Shown piece after piece: positions 1-12,375 of a stretch of 64,000 nucleotides of DNA (positions within the stretch are counted from its first letter, which is position 1; every line of letters starts with the position of its first letter). A program made the translations under genes and the position numbers. Origin of the DNA: Selaginella tamariscina (Eukaryota > Streptophyta > Lycopodiopsida > Selaginellales > Selaginellaceae); NCBI GenBank assembly GCA_003024785.1, contig PUQB01000400.1, forward strand, positions 160,644 to 224,643, given 5' to 3'. A model generated the notes under the pieces. The model saw nothing but the letters and a program-made list of their open reading frames with translations, searched no databases and was not told the DNA's origin.

Positions 1-663
1 ATAAACGTGGTCCATAGGACTTCCCCGAACTCCCTGTTGACAAAGTGCCAGGTCAGCACGCAATCGCAAACCGAGATCATCCGGCATATACTGCTTTTTG
101 ATCTCCTTTTTCATGTGCTTCCAGCTGTTTCGGTATCCACGTTCACCTTCAACAATTCGCCACCAAGTCTTAGCTTCTTCTTTAAGAAACTGCTTAGCAC
201 ATGCAACCTTTTCTGTCTTTCTCACGGAAGCAGCCTCGAAATAGCTTTCCATATCATACAACCAGTCATCCAAAACCTTGTAATCCTTTGAACCCATGAA
301 ATTCGAAGGCTTTACCGGTTTGAATTTACTGGGACCTCCACCAACTACTTCCGTCGAAGAATCTGATTCAGAGGAACCTGACTCTGAGTCATGCTTCTTC
401 TTCTTTTTCCGTGTGTCTGGTTGCGGAACGTCTGGCACTGCCGTATTCGTTGGAATCCGAACGGCAACATTATCGATTCTGTCATTCAATCCCAAGACAT
501 CCCCTCGAAGTTCGTTTAGGGCATCCATCATTATTTCACGCCAACCAGGTCGCTGCCCTAGGGGGTCGACCTGGATCAGCTTCATCCATCTCCTCATTTT
601 GAGCCTCTGCGACAGCCCTCTCTGCCTCAGGCTCCGGTTGCTTTCTTTTGCTCATCGTATTGA
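1..663 (-). pseudogene. gag polyprotein fragment of element A
   Basis: On the minus strand a frame starting at the ATG at 663 gives a charged N-terminus (MSKRKQPEPEAER). It hits a stop near 543. The homologous frame continues in another phase from about 560 and stays open to position 1. That second part has a lysine-rich spacer, an acidic serine-rich stretch and a core resembling the Ty3 gag capsid domain (DWLYDMESYF, EEAKTWWR). The frame change coincides with a run of five G on the plus strand (about 560), so a one-base homopolymer error is a simple explanation. Gag would package element RNA in cytoplasmic particles. The protein is incomplete here, and whether the element is functional cannot be judged. 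Confidence 0.72.
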
Positions 664-968
664 ACCCTAGTTTCAACACTCGGAGAATATGCTCGGAATA
701 TTCCCAATGTTAAGTTGGAAACACCCTGCACAGGTTGTACACCCACACACATCAGCTTGAACTAGCATAAGACTTTCGGACATACCTAGAATCTCACGCC
801 GACTCACTGAGCAAGTGTTCTCCGAAGTTTGACAACTCACAGGATCAAACTCTCTGCGCAGAATACAGACATGTTAACCAAAGCGATAGAGTAGATCAAG
901 AATTTAGAGTTATCTAAACATTGAAACACTCTATGACTTAAGGTAGTCCTACTGACCGCAGAGAACTT

Positions 969-980
969 GCTCCGATACCA
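969..980 (-). other. Primer binding site of element A
   Basis: Read on the minus strand the site is TGGTATCGGAGC, two bases beyond the LTR end. It matches the plant initiator-tRNA-Met primer site (TGGTATCAGAGC) with one mismatch. It fixes the element's orientation and marks 983 as the inner LTR edge. Confidence 0.85.
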
Positions 981-982
981 AT

Positions 983-1956
983 TGTCAGAGTTTTTACCTG
1001 GTGCCACAAAGGCGGCTTGCCAGGTGCCAACCCTGGAATCCCCTCTCTGGAAACCCCACGGAATCTGGTAAAGTAACCCGTATTAGGAACCCAACCCTTA
1101 GGAACTTAAACCCTAACTGACCAAGTCCACGAACGAGACTCACCTTGTGAATCAGGATGCACGGACTGGCCGAGTTATAGGTGTGTTCCTAGCTTGGCGT
1201 GGTTGAGGCGGCCGGAGCAAGGCCTCAACCACTAGTTCTGCGGAACGTGAACTCGGGCAATACCTTTGAGCTTGCGAGCAGGTTTTCGGACCAAGGAATT
1301 GGCTAACTCCTTGGAAGTGACGTGCCCTTGTCTCAAAGGCAAGATCCTGCCAACGATAAGGATAGTCTAACCCTAGGGTGGGTTGTACCCCTGTCGTGTG
1401 GAAGTTTGGGCGGCACAACAGAGGGTTGCACCTTGACGACACAAGCTTAGCTTGCACCGGTAGGAGGTTAACGAGCTCTCTTTTGAACCCAGGAAGCCTC
1501 ACTACATATACTCTACCTTATTTATGTGACGGACCCCCCCCCCCTGTTTACCTAAATGAGTAAGTGGGCTGGCACGGAAATGCCAGCCCTTAGAGAAAAT
1601 GGTTGTCCTAACCTAATCCTAAACCTAACCCCTAGGGGGGGGTTTAGGACGTGGGGTTAGGGCAACCCTAGGGTTAGGTCAACCCTAGGGGTGTCCCTAA
1701 CCCTTATTTTGACAAGCTATAATCAAAGAACCCTAACCTGGAACGTCAAAATGGGGGAGGGTTCTCTAAATGGAAGTGCTAGCTTCGCCTAGAGTTTCTT
1801 GCAAATACCTAACGACACCCGGCCGGACCATCACTAGATACCCAAGTGCACTATGCGGGCCTGTTTCTTCTACATCTAGGGTTCGTCACATAATCCAGTA
1901 GGTAACAACAGTCAAACCCCAAAGTAAAGGGTCGAGTCATAGTAAAAACTATGACA
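983..1956 (-). repeat. LTR of element A
   Basis: The LTR begins TGTCATAG and ends CTCTGACA when read on the minus strand. It is much shorter (974 bases) than the roughly 1.75 kb LTRs at 24427 and 29894 but shares their ends, a telomere-like CCCTAA-rich block (1605-1705), a poly-C/poly-G run (1533-1545) and a CATAAATAAGG TATA-like box beside it. The open frames inside it are LTR sequence, not genes. Confidence 0.85.
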
Positions 1957-2539
1957 GTGATACTTGGATGTAGGGAAGAAGGGAGAGAGGAAGGGAGGGG
2001 AGATTGGAAAACAGAAGAGTCAGACACAGGAAAGGTAAAGAGGATGTAGGAGTTACTTGAAAAGCAAAAAGGTGAAAAGGAGCAGGATCAGTGGTAAGTT
2101 TACATAAATTTGTAGTTCAAGCCTATCAAACACACATATAGACGTGAATATAGAGAAAGGGACATACGTCCGCAAAGTAACAGAAAGAGACGGGATTGGG
2201 AAAAACCTGTGTGGATGTTGACGAGTGTACAGAATTGGAAGAATTCATGTACAAGAGTCCGTGTTGCGCAGGAGTGGGGAATCTGCGAGTGTGCTGACGA
2301 ACTAACAAGAGGTGGATCCTGTTCAGGAACCTTGACACTGATACAGGATTCGAAGAACCTTGTATAGGAGACCGCAAACTTACAGGAGTGGAGAAAACCT
2401 GCGGATGTGCTGAGGAACAGACATGAAGTGAATCTTGTCGAGGAGGAGTCTCCAACACTGCTAAAGAACAGGCACAGTCAATCTATAGCTTGTTTGCCTC
2501 AGATATTAAGGATGTATCCTGCACGTAGGAAGGTACAGG
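1957..2539 (-). repeat. Degenerate tandem-repeat stretch, probably retroelement non-coding DNA
   Basis: No gene is seen. On the minus strand three imperfect units of about 90-100 bases recur between 2126 and 2458, each with a 'CAGGTTTT..CC.CTCCTG'-like core. Translated, they give echoing phrases (FSTPVSL, FPTPAQ, FPNPVSF), which explains the 110-residue open frame without it being a gene. The composition resembles the CCTG-rich LTRs of element B nearby, so it is probably derived from a retroelement leader or LTR. Confidence 0.45.
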
Positions 2540-3929
2540 ATTCATCCTGGCTGTCGGAGGAAACGTGAGCGTCCTAGACCTCCAGTCGATTTGCGATTGC
2601 AACAACAAACCATGGCATGCCCAAAATGATGGGAGTCGACCGAGTCTTGATCAAGTTGAAGGAAATTAAAGTTAATGTGCCATGACTGCAAGAGAGAGTT
2701 CGGTAGTATGGGTAACAGCGCTAGAAGCAATTAGACGCCCATCGGCCACCTCTAGAGGAACTGCACGCTTCAACTTCACCATCGAAATGCCATTGCTGAG
2801 TTGCAAAAGCGTCATCCATGAAGCATGCATTTGCACCAGTGTTTAACATGGCAAACTCCTTGAGCTCTCGATTATTAAGATGAATGTGTACAGGAAACTT
2901 AGGTGATGGAATGGTATGAGTAGCACCAATGGAGCCTGCACCTACGTCAACTTCGCGGCTCCTAGACGAAGTGGACATTGAAGTTTTCCGACTGAATTTT
3001 ATCTTCAACTTCACGCGTCTTGAACTTCCTGCTTTAATAGGACATTCCGCCACCTTGTGTCCTGCTTCACCACAATACAAGCATAAGTTCTCACTACGGT
3101 GACGTTGCTTCTCAGTAGCGAAAAGAGAGCCACGTTTAGATTTCTTACCTCCATAGGACTACTATCCAGAAGGTGGTGCAGGAACATGTACCACAGCTGC
3201 AGATTGGTTTGCAGGAACTACTGATGGATCTTCCTGTGACGCTCGAACAAACGATTGTCACAATGAACAGCTTGTTGCATGATCTCCGCTAATGTTTGGC
3301 ATTCGATAACGTAAGGAGAAGTCCTTCACATCATCCCTCAACCCAAAACGGAAGTGTTCAATCAATGTAATCTCATCCCATGGAATGTTCGTGCAAAGAT
3401 TGCTGAATTCGGATGCATAAACGGAGGCTGGTCAGGATCCTTGAGTGAGCTTCCGTAACTTCGTGCATGCGAAACGGTACTTATCAGGATCTCCAAAGCA
3501 GACTTCAAGGCAACCAGAAACCTTCAAAGTTTTCTATCAAGGGTCGTCCACGCTCCAGCAAGGGAGCAACCCAAGCCCGTGGAGATCCACTTTAGTAAGG
3601 ATGCCAAAAGACCACCTTTTGTGCATCAGTCGAGTAAGTGGTGGTTGCATGCAGATCAAGAGTCGGATCTAATTTAGGAAACCTGGAAATCGACACGATT
3701 GCCACTGAACTTGTCTAGCATGTTGATCTTTGGCTCCGAAGAAAAGTTCGATGAAGAGGAACCACCGATGCCTGAGAGAGAGGCCTGCGTAGCAGCCTTG
3801 GAGGATGCATCAGCAAGCTGCATGCGCCGCATTGGTGGAACCTTGCAGATTAGTGACCATTTGGCGCAAAGTGGCCAGCTCATGAAGCAACATTTGGTGC
3901 TCGCGTTGAAAATGCTCAAACTCAGTCAT
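2540..3929 (-). pseudogene. Ty3 gag-protease relic (element B)
   Basis: Minus-strand fragments lie in the order expected of gag-protease. A gag start at 3929 (MTEFEHFQREHQ in one phase) is followed by a stretch ending in PKINMLDKFSGNR, a typical gag core entry. A CCHC zinc knuckle (YCGEAGHKVAECP, about 3040-3080) comes next, then a retropepsin-like segment. There the active-site phrase reads LNTGA, so the catalytic Asp is replaced by Asn, and the C-terminal ILGMPW motif (about 2620-2640) is in another frame. Several frame breaks and the lost aspartate point to a dead copy. A second copy of the same gag start lies on the plus strand at 53588-53830. Confidence 0.7.
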
Positions 3930-4038
3930 GATCTATGAAAGAAAAAGGAGGAAAACGAAGAAAAAGAATCAAGAAAAAAAAAAAAAAAAAAAAAAGAAGC
4001 TGGAAAACGGAGAGCTATGAAAGCAGTTATTATCAAAC

Positions 4039-4635
4039 TGTCAAGCTACAATCCAGGAACCAGGAAGAGAGCAGGATTTCTGAGAATAAGAAGGCTTGAC
4101 CCAGGAGTAGGACAAGGAGCAGGATAGGAACTAGGAACTTAGGAGCAAGATCAGACGCAGGACAGGAATAGGATAGGATCCGGGAATAAAAACAGGAAGA
4201 CGTAGAACAGGATTCAGGAGCAAGACCGGAACAGGACAGGATTTGAAAGTAAGATAAGAGCAGGATAGGAACCATAGGCAAAATAAGAGCAGGAGGCAAG
4301 AACAAGATACAAACAAGACAAGAACAAGAATGATCGTAGAATGACTGATGTTGATAGTAACTAATTGTACAACAATTAAGTCGGAGTTTTTATGCTCACA
4401 ACTCCAAGAGTTAATCTAGGCATGAGTGCTAAAGTGGTTGCATGCATGTAAAAGTGGTTGCATGCATGCAGAGGCTAAGATGAGTCCACATGTCCCTTTA
4501 TCCTCTAGGCATATCCTGTGGTATATCCTGTAAGAATATCCTGCAACCATATTCTGTATCTGGAAATCCCTGTAGGAATATCTACAAACCCGTATCTTGT
4601 ATCCGGAATCCTGTATCCTGTATCGGGTCGTGACA
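4039..4635 (-). repeat. LTR of element B
   Basis: On the minus strand this runs from TGTCACGACCCG to GCTTGACA (597 bases). It starts with short repeats built on AGGATATKCCTACAGG, then has a promoter-like block, then a long pyrimidine-rich array of CCTGTCCTGCTCCTG variants. It ends about 110 bases upstream of the gag start at 3929, with a poly-A/poly-T run (3969-3994) between. Copies of the same LTR occur on the plus strand at 38565-39106, 39107-40072 and, in part, 53440-53500. Confidence 0.7.
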
Positions 4636-4679
4636 CTAGTTGGAGGATACAACTAGAAGAGGGCTGATTGTGACCTTAC

Positions 4680-6410
4680 TCCTCTAACATCTAATTCATC
4701 CATGCTCCCCTTAGTTGTCTTATTAGTAAAAACTTCAAATCTTGAGGCACCATCACTTTCTATATATCTTGCTCTATTGCCTTGTTTGATTACCATAAGT
4801 CTGGGACTCATCAAAAATAACGTGCTTGGCAATGATCAACTTGTGAGTATTGAGGTTGAGGAACTTGTAGGCCTTGCTCTCCTCATTGTAGCCAAGGAGG
4901 ACGACAGGTTTAGACTTTTGAACCAATTCTACCTCATGTCCTTAGGTACAAGAGCATATGCCATGCAACCAAAAAACTTTAAGCTAGAGTCATTTGGCCT
5001 ATGACCAATCCATAACTTCTTTGGTGCTCCACAACAACAATCGAAGCTCGATTGCAGAGATAAGCAGTTGTTACCATTGCTTCACCTTAATATGTGTTGG
5101 GGAGGCATGAATCTTGGAGCATGTTATGAGCACACTCCACTAAGGTCCTGTTCATTCTCTTTGCTACACTGTTATTGCTCCTGAGTATGAGGCACAACAA
5201 CTTGCCTCTATATTCCACAAGCACTACAATAAGTTGTAAAATGCAATTGACATAAATTCTTCTCTGCCATCAATACGGAATAAATGCAGCCTCTTGCTAG
5301 TTTCCACTTATGATGCTATGTGCCACTTCTTAAACTCTACTAGAGCCTTAGACTGGTGAACTAAAAGCTTCACCACCAGGTGACAGGAATAGTTGTCCAC
5401 AAAGGAAAGAAAATAGAGCTTCTTCTCAGGGTTGAGTATGCATAGGTCCACAAAATTAGAATAAATAAACTCAAAAGGTTGTGAAGCTCAAGTGCTCACT
5501 CTATAATTAAATGGAAATCTATGTTGCTTGCCAAGGATACAAGGCTCACAAAAGCCTAATTGAGAGGGAAGTATTTTCATATTGTCCACCATCTCTTTAT
5601 CCTCAAGCATATGCAAGTCGTATGCATTAATATGGTTGTAGTGCATGTGCCAGGTGTTGATAGTTGTTGTGTTATCCCTGCTTGCCATGGTATAATAGTT
5701 GTTACCAATTGCTAACCAAGAATTGAGACCAATGATTGGGCCGAACTTGTCCCAAACGGATTCTTCTTGTGCTTCTTGTGTTTCCATTTGCCCCCACCCT
5801 TGGTCGTACTCACTGCAAAATTACTCTGAGCAGCTAAGTAAACTAGCTTCTCACCACCCTTCTCCTCTTGGTAGCCTGTTGTCATTGCTAATAAGGTTTG
5901 TGAAAATTAAATAAAAATTTCATGAGTGCAAGGCGCCTTTGAGATCTCGATGCAAGCCTTTCTCCAAGATAGCCTTAAGGTCACTCTTGGGTAATAGAGT
6001 GCCTTGGACTACTCATTTGCTGCACGCCAACCCACACCCAACTAATGTACTCCATGGCTATCTCTCCTAGAACCTACTCGAGCTTTAATAGTTTGGTCTT
6101 CAATGAACCTATTGACACCATGTTCTCCTTGCGTAGGGCACTCATCAACGCTTCTAGTTCTTTGTTGATGATTTGAAGATGTTAATATGGCTATGATTTG
6201 ATCTGCCCATGATGCCAATTGCCTTGGAATCCTTGAGCTGCCAAGTGCAATCTTGTAGCACCTACAGTTGGGCAGGCCTCTATTCCATCTACTATCCCTT
6301 CTCTATAATTAGAAACTAGACAAAAATAGACTAGCAGTGGAAGCCAATGCTATCATAGACCTTCAATTAATTGCTACACAAGGAGGAAGTTGTTATTGAT
6401 CCAACATTAA
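4680..6410 (-). pseudogene. copia (Ty1-type) gag-integrase relic
   Basis: The clearest piece is the minus-strand frame 5787-5488, a GAG-pre-integrase domain with HMHYNHINAYDLHML and a zinc-binding CEPCILGKQHR. Further left the integrase part survives only as broken frames. Near 4780-4920 it includes a late integrase-region phrase (GYNEESKAYKFLN, KHVIFDES) typical of copia pol. The upstream gag half (5800-6410) is badly decayed. The primer site and 5' LTR sit immediately to the right. There is no reverse transcriptase; the copy stops near the B LTR at 4635. Confidence 0.75.
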
Positions 6411-6422
6411 GTTCTAATACCA
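6411..6422 (-). other. copia primer binding site
   Basis: Read on the minus strand this is TGGTATTAGAAC, close to the initiator-Met primer site TGGTATCAGAGC. It directly abuts the LTR end and precedes the copia gag relic. Confidence 0.6.
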
Positions 6423-6964
6423 TGTAGAAAAATAAAAAAATTTGGCAATCAAATAAAATATATATTTATGTGTAACGTACATTTGTATTATATATATATA
6501 TATGATCCATGATCAATGGCTCTGAATTGCGTTATAACTTATGCATGTCTCAACACACTTTGCCTAATGGAAACTCCACCAAACTTCCTAACCAACTCCC
6601 TAAGTGAATAGAAGTCCTACTATATGATGTTGTACGCATGTACTATATATCAAAGGTCTAGGGGCTCTCCCCCTTCAAATGAGCAAACCAAGACATCCAT
6701 GATCCAAGGAGGGTTAGAGGCTCTCCCTTGAGATGAGTAGGCCAAGATGTCTTCAAGGTTGAGGTTGCTTGGTTGCATGCATGCATTGGAGTTGTATGTG
6801 TACAAAAATTTTATGAAATTGCATTGTAACATATATCATTTTCAATTTACATGTAAATGTGTTAGGTCTTAACAGATCCTTACACTCTTGTTGTATTTGT
6901 TCCCTATTAAAATATCATGAACTTTGTCTCTTTTTAGTAGACGTGGGTGAAAACATACCCAACA
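6423..6964 (-). repeat. 5' LTR of the copia relic
   Basis: On the minus strand it starts TGTTGGGTATG, a typical copia LTR start, and ends TTTCTACA immediately before the primer site. The length is 542 bases. It contains a short TA microsatellite (6490-6503). No second LTR is in the window, so the boundaries rest on the TG...CA ends and the primer site only. Confidence 0.6.
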
Positions 6965-9900
6965 ATTGTCACAAATCAAGTTGCTCAATCCACCATCTCC
7001 TTAAGAATAAGAATCTCTAAAGCTAGAGCCACTTACTTTGTTGGTAAATCTCATATGGCACTCTCTAGCTGATATGCTAGACATGTTCCAGGAGAAAGGG
7101 AAAACCTTCGACATATCCATTTGATTTCTCTTTTAAAGAAAAATCAGAAAATGCATGCCCTTACCAAAAAACCTTAATGCCCTCATGAACTTATTTGTTT
7201 CACATGAACATTATATAAACATGCCATGCATTTGTGTGGGACTACAAGGGGATAACTTTTGAATGCCGAAAAAGTTAAAAGTACATCTTACCTTTATTAA
7301 ATGAACTATGCAAGTTGTTTGGGATCAATAAAATTAGATACTTGATTTGATCCAAGTTTTGGTAAAGAAAAATTTAATGTATGAGACGAAAATCATCATG
7401 TACAATGACTCAAAATCATCGAGAAGGATAACCTTATTACAACATAAGGGATATCATGTCTTAATATTATGTTTAAGTGAAATGTCATTTGCTTGAAATA
7501 ATTTATGACTCATAAATAGTTCCTCTTATTTAAGTATTTCAGAAAATAAATAAATACTATATTATTAGAAAATCATTAAGAACTTATTTCTTGTAGGGTT
7601 CTTTTCACACATCACATTCTAGCTTTCAAAAACATTTGATATGCATTGTTGTAGTATTAAATAGTTTGAAACTACAAATATTATTTGCACTCCAAGACAA
7701 TTAACGAGTGTTAGAGAGGTAAAGAATAAGATGGATCATTACCCAAAGCTGTGCAGATGTTCATTCTTTTTCAAGGTAAATTGAATATTAATTACTTTCA
7801 ATTAACTTGATTAGTCGTTGGCATTGAGAACAACTTTTATTACCATGCCCATAAAAGCCATCTTGGCTCTTTTATGAGTATGTTTGCAATCCCACATGAG
7901 TGAGCATTACAAATAACCTTTGTCTTAATGCATTCATTTCTCATTTTACAATCAAAGTATTAGAGTGAGGATCGACAGGTTGTAACATGAAGAAAGAGAT
8001 AATTTGATAATATTTAAATTAAGCATGACTTACACAACCATTGGATGACCACAATGGAATGGAGATGTATAAGTAGTTCTTCATCAAAATGAAAAGGCAA
8101 AATGTTAGCAAAGTTATTAAATTCGAAGTTGGCAATAAAAATTTAGTTTCAAGAAATCAATCATTGACAAAATGGACCTAGGCCATAACATAAATCATCA
8201 AAAAGACTATTGATAAATGAAGAAAACTTAAATTAATTTATAGGATGCCTTTTGACAACTTTAATTATATAAAATACATAAAGTAAATTTTATGTTTTTT
8301 AATTTTGTAAATTTATTTTTTATATATAATAATATTGTAATATATCTTAATTAAAGAAATATTTTCACATCATGAAATTGCTTTAAACATTATTTGGACA
8401 ATTCTTGGAAAAAAATGTACATATTTAGTAATGATGTCATCTAAACTACTTTAAAGATTGTCACTTTAAGTTAAAATCATGAAGAAAACTTTGTAAAGGA
8501 ATCAAAAAGTTACTCAAAAATAGTTTCATTCTTGAGGGTAATAATGAATTTTAATTTTAATTGATATAGATGCAAGACACTAACAATGTTAAATGTGCTT
8601 GAATATTTTCTATATTAGATTTCTTAAAGTATGGATTTTACTATATTTCATGTGGTTCATGTCACTCACATTTGCTATGTTCATTTTTAAGTTTGTAAAA
8701 GAACTTCTTGGGCAACATATTGAATGAAGTTTGACAAAACAAAATATAGTGACAACTTTGCTTTTAGTTCTACTTTTAACCAAATTTAAAACTTATCAAA
8801 ATGACATGATCTATAAAGTACCATTGTACCGAGGTAAAAGTATTCTAAATAAGGAGACATCTTCTATAATAATGTTAAACAATATGAAGAATAAAAGTTA
8901 AGGTCAAAAAAAAAAAAAATGATGGTGAATTAGTCTAGTGGTAGCAAAAGGAGTAATCAAGGTTTAGGGGAAAAAAAATTGTCTTGAGAATGAATTAGCA
9001 TATTGTTTTACGATCCATGCTAATAGAAATAAAAGTGGGATTTATTTAAGTATTCTATTACGATATAGTGTGTTTGGGTTAAGGTACTTTACATGCCAAA
9101 GCTAAAGAAAGAATTATCAAAGATCTAAAATATGGGTTATTTTAATATATTTTACCTTTTAATTTAAAACTTCCCCAATGAGTGAATAACTTAATGTTAA
9201 AAAATATGACCTAATACTAATGATTTTTTAATTAAGATATTCTCAAAAGATGTGTGGTAAACCTAATAAATACATAATATGCTTTTGAAGTGTTTGGTGT
9301 AAGTTAACATTATCAATATGAATAACAACAATTGAAGATATAATCTTAATGATAAGTAGCCACATGGTGGCTGACTAATGGGGAGTGCCACATGTGCCTA
9401 GGGCCTAACACCATCCAACCCACTACTTATTAACATTTGTGTGTAATTCCTTATTTCCATTTCAATTTATGTAGCATATGAAATGTTCACATTAGTTTAA
9501 AAAGGTGTTAAAAACCAAGTTTCAACCTATTGAATGTACAAACAAACATATTGATTAACATAATTATAATAAATATGTATATTTATAGTGAACTAATTGA
9601 TATGATTCTTTTAAACATTGGAGAACGGAAATTTTTGTGTTTATGATCGTATTATTTCAAAGCTTTAAAAACTCATTAATTACATTCTCAACTTATGCAG
9701 CATTTATATTATTGGCATAGTGAGGGGTATAAATGTTTTTTGAATTAATATTAATTATGACATATGTTTGCAAGTTAAAGAAATTGTTTTATCAAATCTT
9801 CTTTTACCATTAAAAATAAAGCCTGTTATTAAGAACACAAATAAGCATAATACCACTTACTTTTAAAACTGATAATCTTAATGCCATTTCTAAAAGTGAT

Positions 9901-11400
9901 AATCAATATACAAGAAAACAAACTTAAAACTAAATTAAATACTCTAACTAAATTAGTACTAAAAAAAGGTTAAATGATGAAGATTCTTTAAATGTGAATA
10001 TCACTAATCAAGAAAATCGAAATAGAAAAGTGATTAAGGAACCCATTAGAAAGTTTTAAGAAATAACAATAAAAAAAAATCACCATTAACTATATGACTA
10101 ATGAACCCGCTAAGAAGCAAAAGAAAATTTCATTTATAAAATAGAAAAATAAAAAGACATAATACTCCAATGTTTTTATACATTATGTTCAAATGAAGAG
10201 GGGAGCAAGGAAAACTAAACAATGACTTATATTATACATTATGCATCATATATAGTTAAGACAACAATTTCAAATAAATTTTTAATTAGTTTTCTCACAT
10301 TTTCTTATTTTAAACCTTGTCCAACTACATCATTTAATGAAGACTTTGTTCATAATTATTATATTAAATTAGTCATCACTTTTTATAGTTTCATATTATT
10401 AATAAAATATTAAATAATGCTTAATAAATATAAATACTGTTTAAAAAGCATATTTTAGCAATTTACATTAATTATATATTCATATATAAGAAAATAATTA
10501 AAAAATACATTACTTTAATTTAAACAATACTAATTAAATAATTAATAAAATATTAAAATTCAATAGTTCTCAAATTAATGAATATGTGGTAAGAATTTTT
10601 CTTCTTAAAGAATATGAAGTCGTATCATATATATTTAAACTTTTTGCTAAATTTAAAAATCCACACCCACAAAACATACATGAAAGAAACTAACAATAAG
10701 GGTGTTTCTGACTTAAACAGTGACACATAGAATAAAACTAGCAAAACTAAGGCCTTACAATTCATAAATAATAAAAAGTGTTTTTGAACGAGACGTGTGA
10801 CATTTTTCACCAAATGACATATGCAATGCTAATGCGTGTATGAACAAGTCCTTTTGTATAAGAATAGTGGCTTAATCTTATACTATAAACGATGAGAATA
10901 ATTAGATTTTATACACAAAATATATAAATAAATAAGAATTTTATTGTCCACTACGATTAAAGTTACTCCCGACGGGACTTATTTGATGTAGAATTAAAAA
11001 AAAAAAAAACATGTTTTATCAGATATTTCATAGGTTGCATTATCCTATTATTATATTTATAAGAAAATAATTTTATGCAACATAAAATAAAGAAATTATG
11101 GGGAAAGTGTCAAGACCATAACGTTTGGTTATCGTCGTAATAATATTAATTAAAATGATATAACTAGTTATGCATACTGGTAACAATTTAAAATTTCTTA
11201 TATGATTAAAGAAACCTTATAATAAAGTTATTAATTTGTTTCATGCCACACCCATGCATATATCAGCAAAGTTCAGTTTAATCACTTTTCTCAGCATCTT
11301 GCAGATGCTGTTCCGTCTGAAGACTGTGTTCCATGGGTGTTTGTTTGAACACGATATGAGTTCTTGGATATGGTATGTATATGATGTTTTATTGATTAAA
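6965..11400. other. AT-rich intergenic DNA, no gene recognised
   Basis: About 4.4 kb of very AT-rich sequence with many short A/T runs and stops in all frames. The longest open frames (10222-10413, 10625-10813) look like chance. I see no coding motif, RNA gene or clear transposon end. Confidence 0.6.
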
Positions 11401-11407
11401 AATATAT

Positions 11408-12375
11408 TCAATTCTTATGCAAGCTTGAATGTACCAAACTTGTCTGGCAAGCGTCCTCATGATAACGGCCAGTCATCCATCCCACTCAGAGTTCCCCTTC
11501 ATCCATATCCCAATTCCGTCGACGTACTCCTTTGCACCTTGTTTAGATAGAAGTAGAGTGTTAGAGTTTATTGTCTTAATCACCTCAATATACTCTTCTT
11601 CAAGATCATTCACCATCTCCACTGCCTTGATAATCGCCTCGTCCAAGGTGCACTTGTGATGGCACGCAAGGATCGGAACAATGTTCAGGTACTTACCACA
11701 GACCCATTCTTTCCTGAACGAGACTATATCGTTTGACAATGCGATGTGAGTGATCCCAACCATCTCTAGCTTCTTGATCAGTGGATCTTCCAAACCTCCT
11801 CAGTTGCTCCAACGACTGCAGTCCATCAATCGACAAAGCAAGCACACCGGAAGTTGGGCCTCTCATCCACAGTTTCAACGTGGGAAATAGGTTATGATGA
11901 AGCCAGGACTCACCTTGACCATCCAGTGACTTCCATAGCATCGACAAAACGCTCCTTGGCAAAACTGTGGCATGGGGAAGAGTTCCAGCCACAAGTCATG
12001 GAACTGACGCAGAATCTCTTTGCTTTGATCAAACTCTTGGCCTCCTCGTAATTTCCTTGAAGATCTCAATGTAAGCACGTCATGTTCTTCATGTCTGAAG
12101 GACATATCTCCGGACTGTCAAGAACATCAGCCAGGAAAACCATGCAATGAATTTCGCTATCACTACGAGGCGCTCCGCTGAAGGTAAGGATAAGACACTG
12201 CGAGACCAGTCCAAGCTTGCACTACAAGCTGGCGTGGCCTTGTCATTGTCTGGCTTTAAACCCAGGAACTCGATGCACCACTTGTCAATCACATCGGCAT
12301 CGTACAAGGATTCATGCGTGGAGGAACGAGCGTGAAGTTCAAGTTAAATGGAACACATACTGCTTGTGCTGCCAT
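11408..12375 (-). pseudogene. Microbial-type terpene synthase-like gene, frame-broken
   Basis: Pieces of one class I terpene synthase lie in order on the minus strand. The start is MAAQAVCVPFNLNF (12375). An early PPRMNP phrase, then DVIDKWCIEFLGLKP, leads into an Asp-rich region read as WFFLADVLDS after one frame change. The metal-binding NSE-like motif is NDIVSFRKEW (about 11715-11745), and the C-terminal YVDGIGIWMKGN is followed, after another shift, by TGRYHEDACQ with a stop at 11408. At about 320 residues with no alpha/beta plant domains, it fits the MTPSL family of non-seed plants. These enzymes ionise farnesyl or geranyl diphosphate using Mg2+. At least four frame changes are needed and one Asp of the DDxxD region seems missing, so a relic is likely. 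Indel errors elsewhere in this window leave some doubt. Confidence 0.75.

Larger units (their letters stand above)
1..1956 (-). mobile_element. Ty3-type LTR retrotransposon A, 5' part (5' LTR, primer site, gag)
   Basis: Read on the minus strand, the order is a 974-base LTR (1956 to 983), a tRNA-iMet-type primer binding site (980-969), a leader of about 300 bases, and a gag reading frame that runs off the left edge. Only the 5' part is in the window. The LTR ends (TGTCATAG and CTCTGACA) and the leader match those of the non-coding element at 24427-31643, so the two belong to related families. This one keeps coding sequence; the other does not. The right flank after the LTR begins GTGAT, a candidate target-site duplication whose partner lies outside the window. 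Confidence 0.8.

Noticed and set aside
1152..1502. A 116-codon minus-strand open frame
   Set aside because: It lies wholly within the LTR of element A and has no recognisable protein features.
8915..8990. TTAGTCTAGTGGTAGCA resembles a tRNA A-box, a possible SINE head
   Set aside because: No convincing B-box or 3' tail follows, and no second copy is seen in the window.
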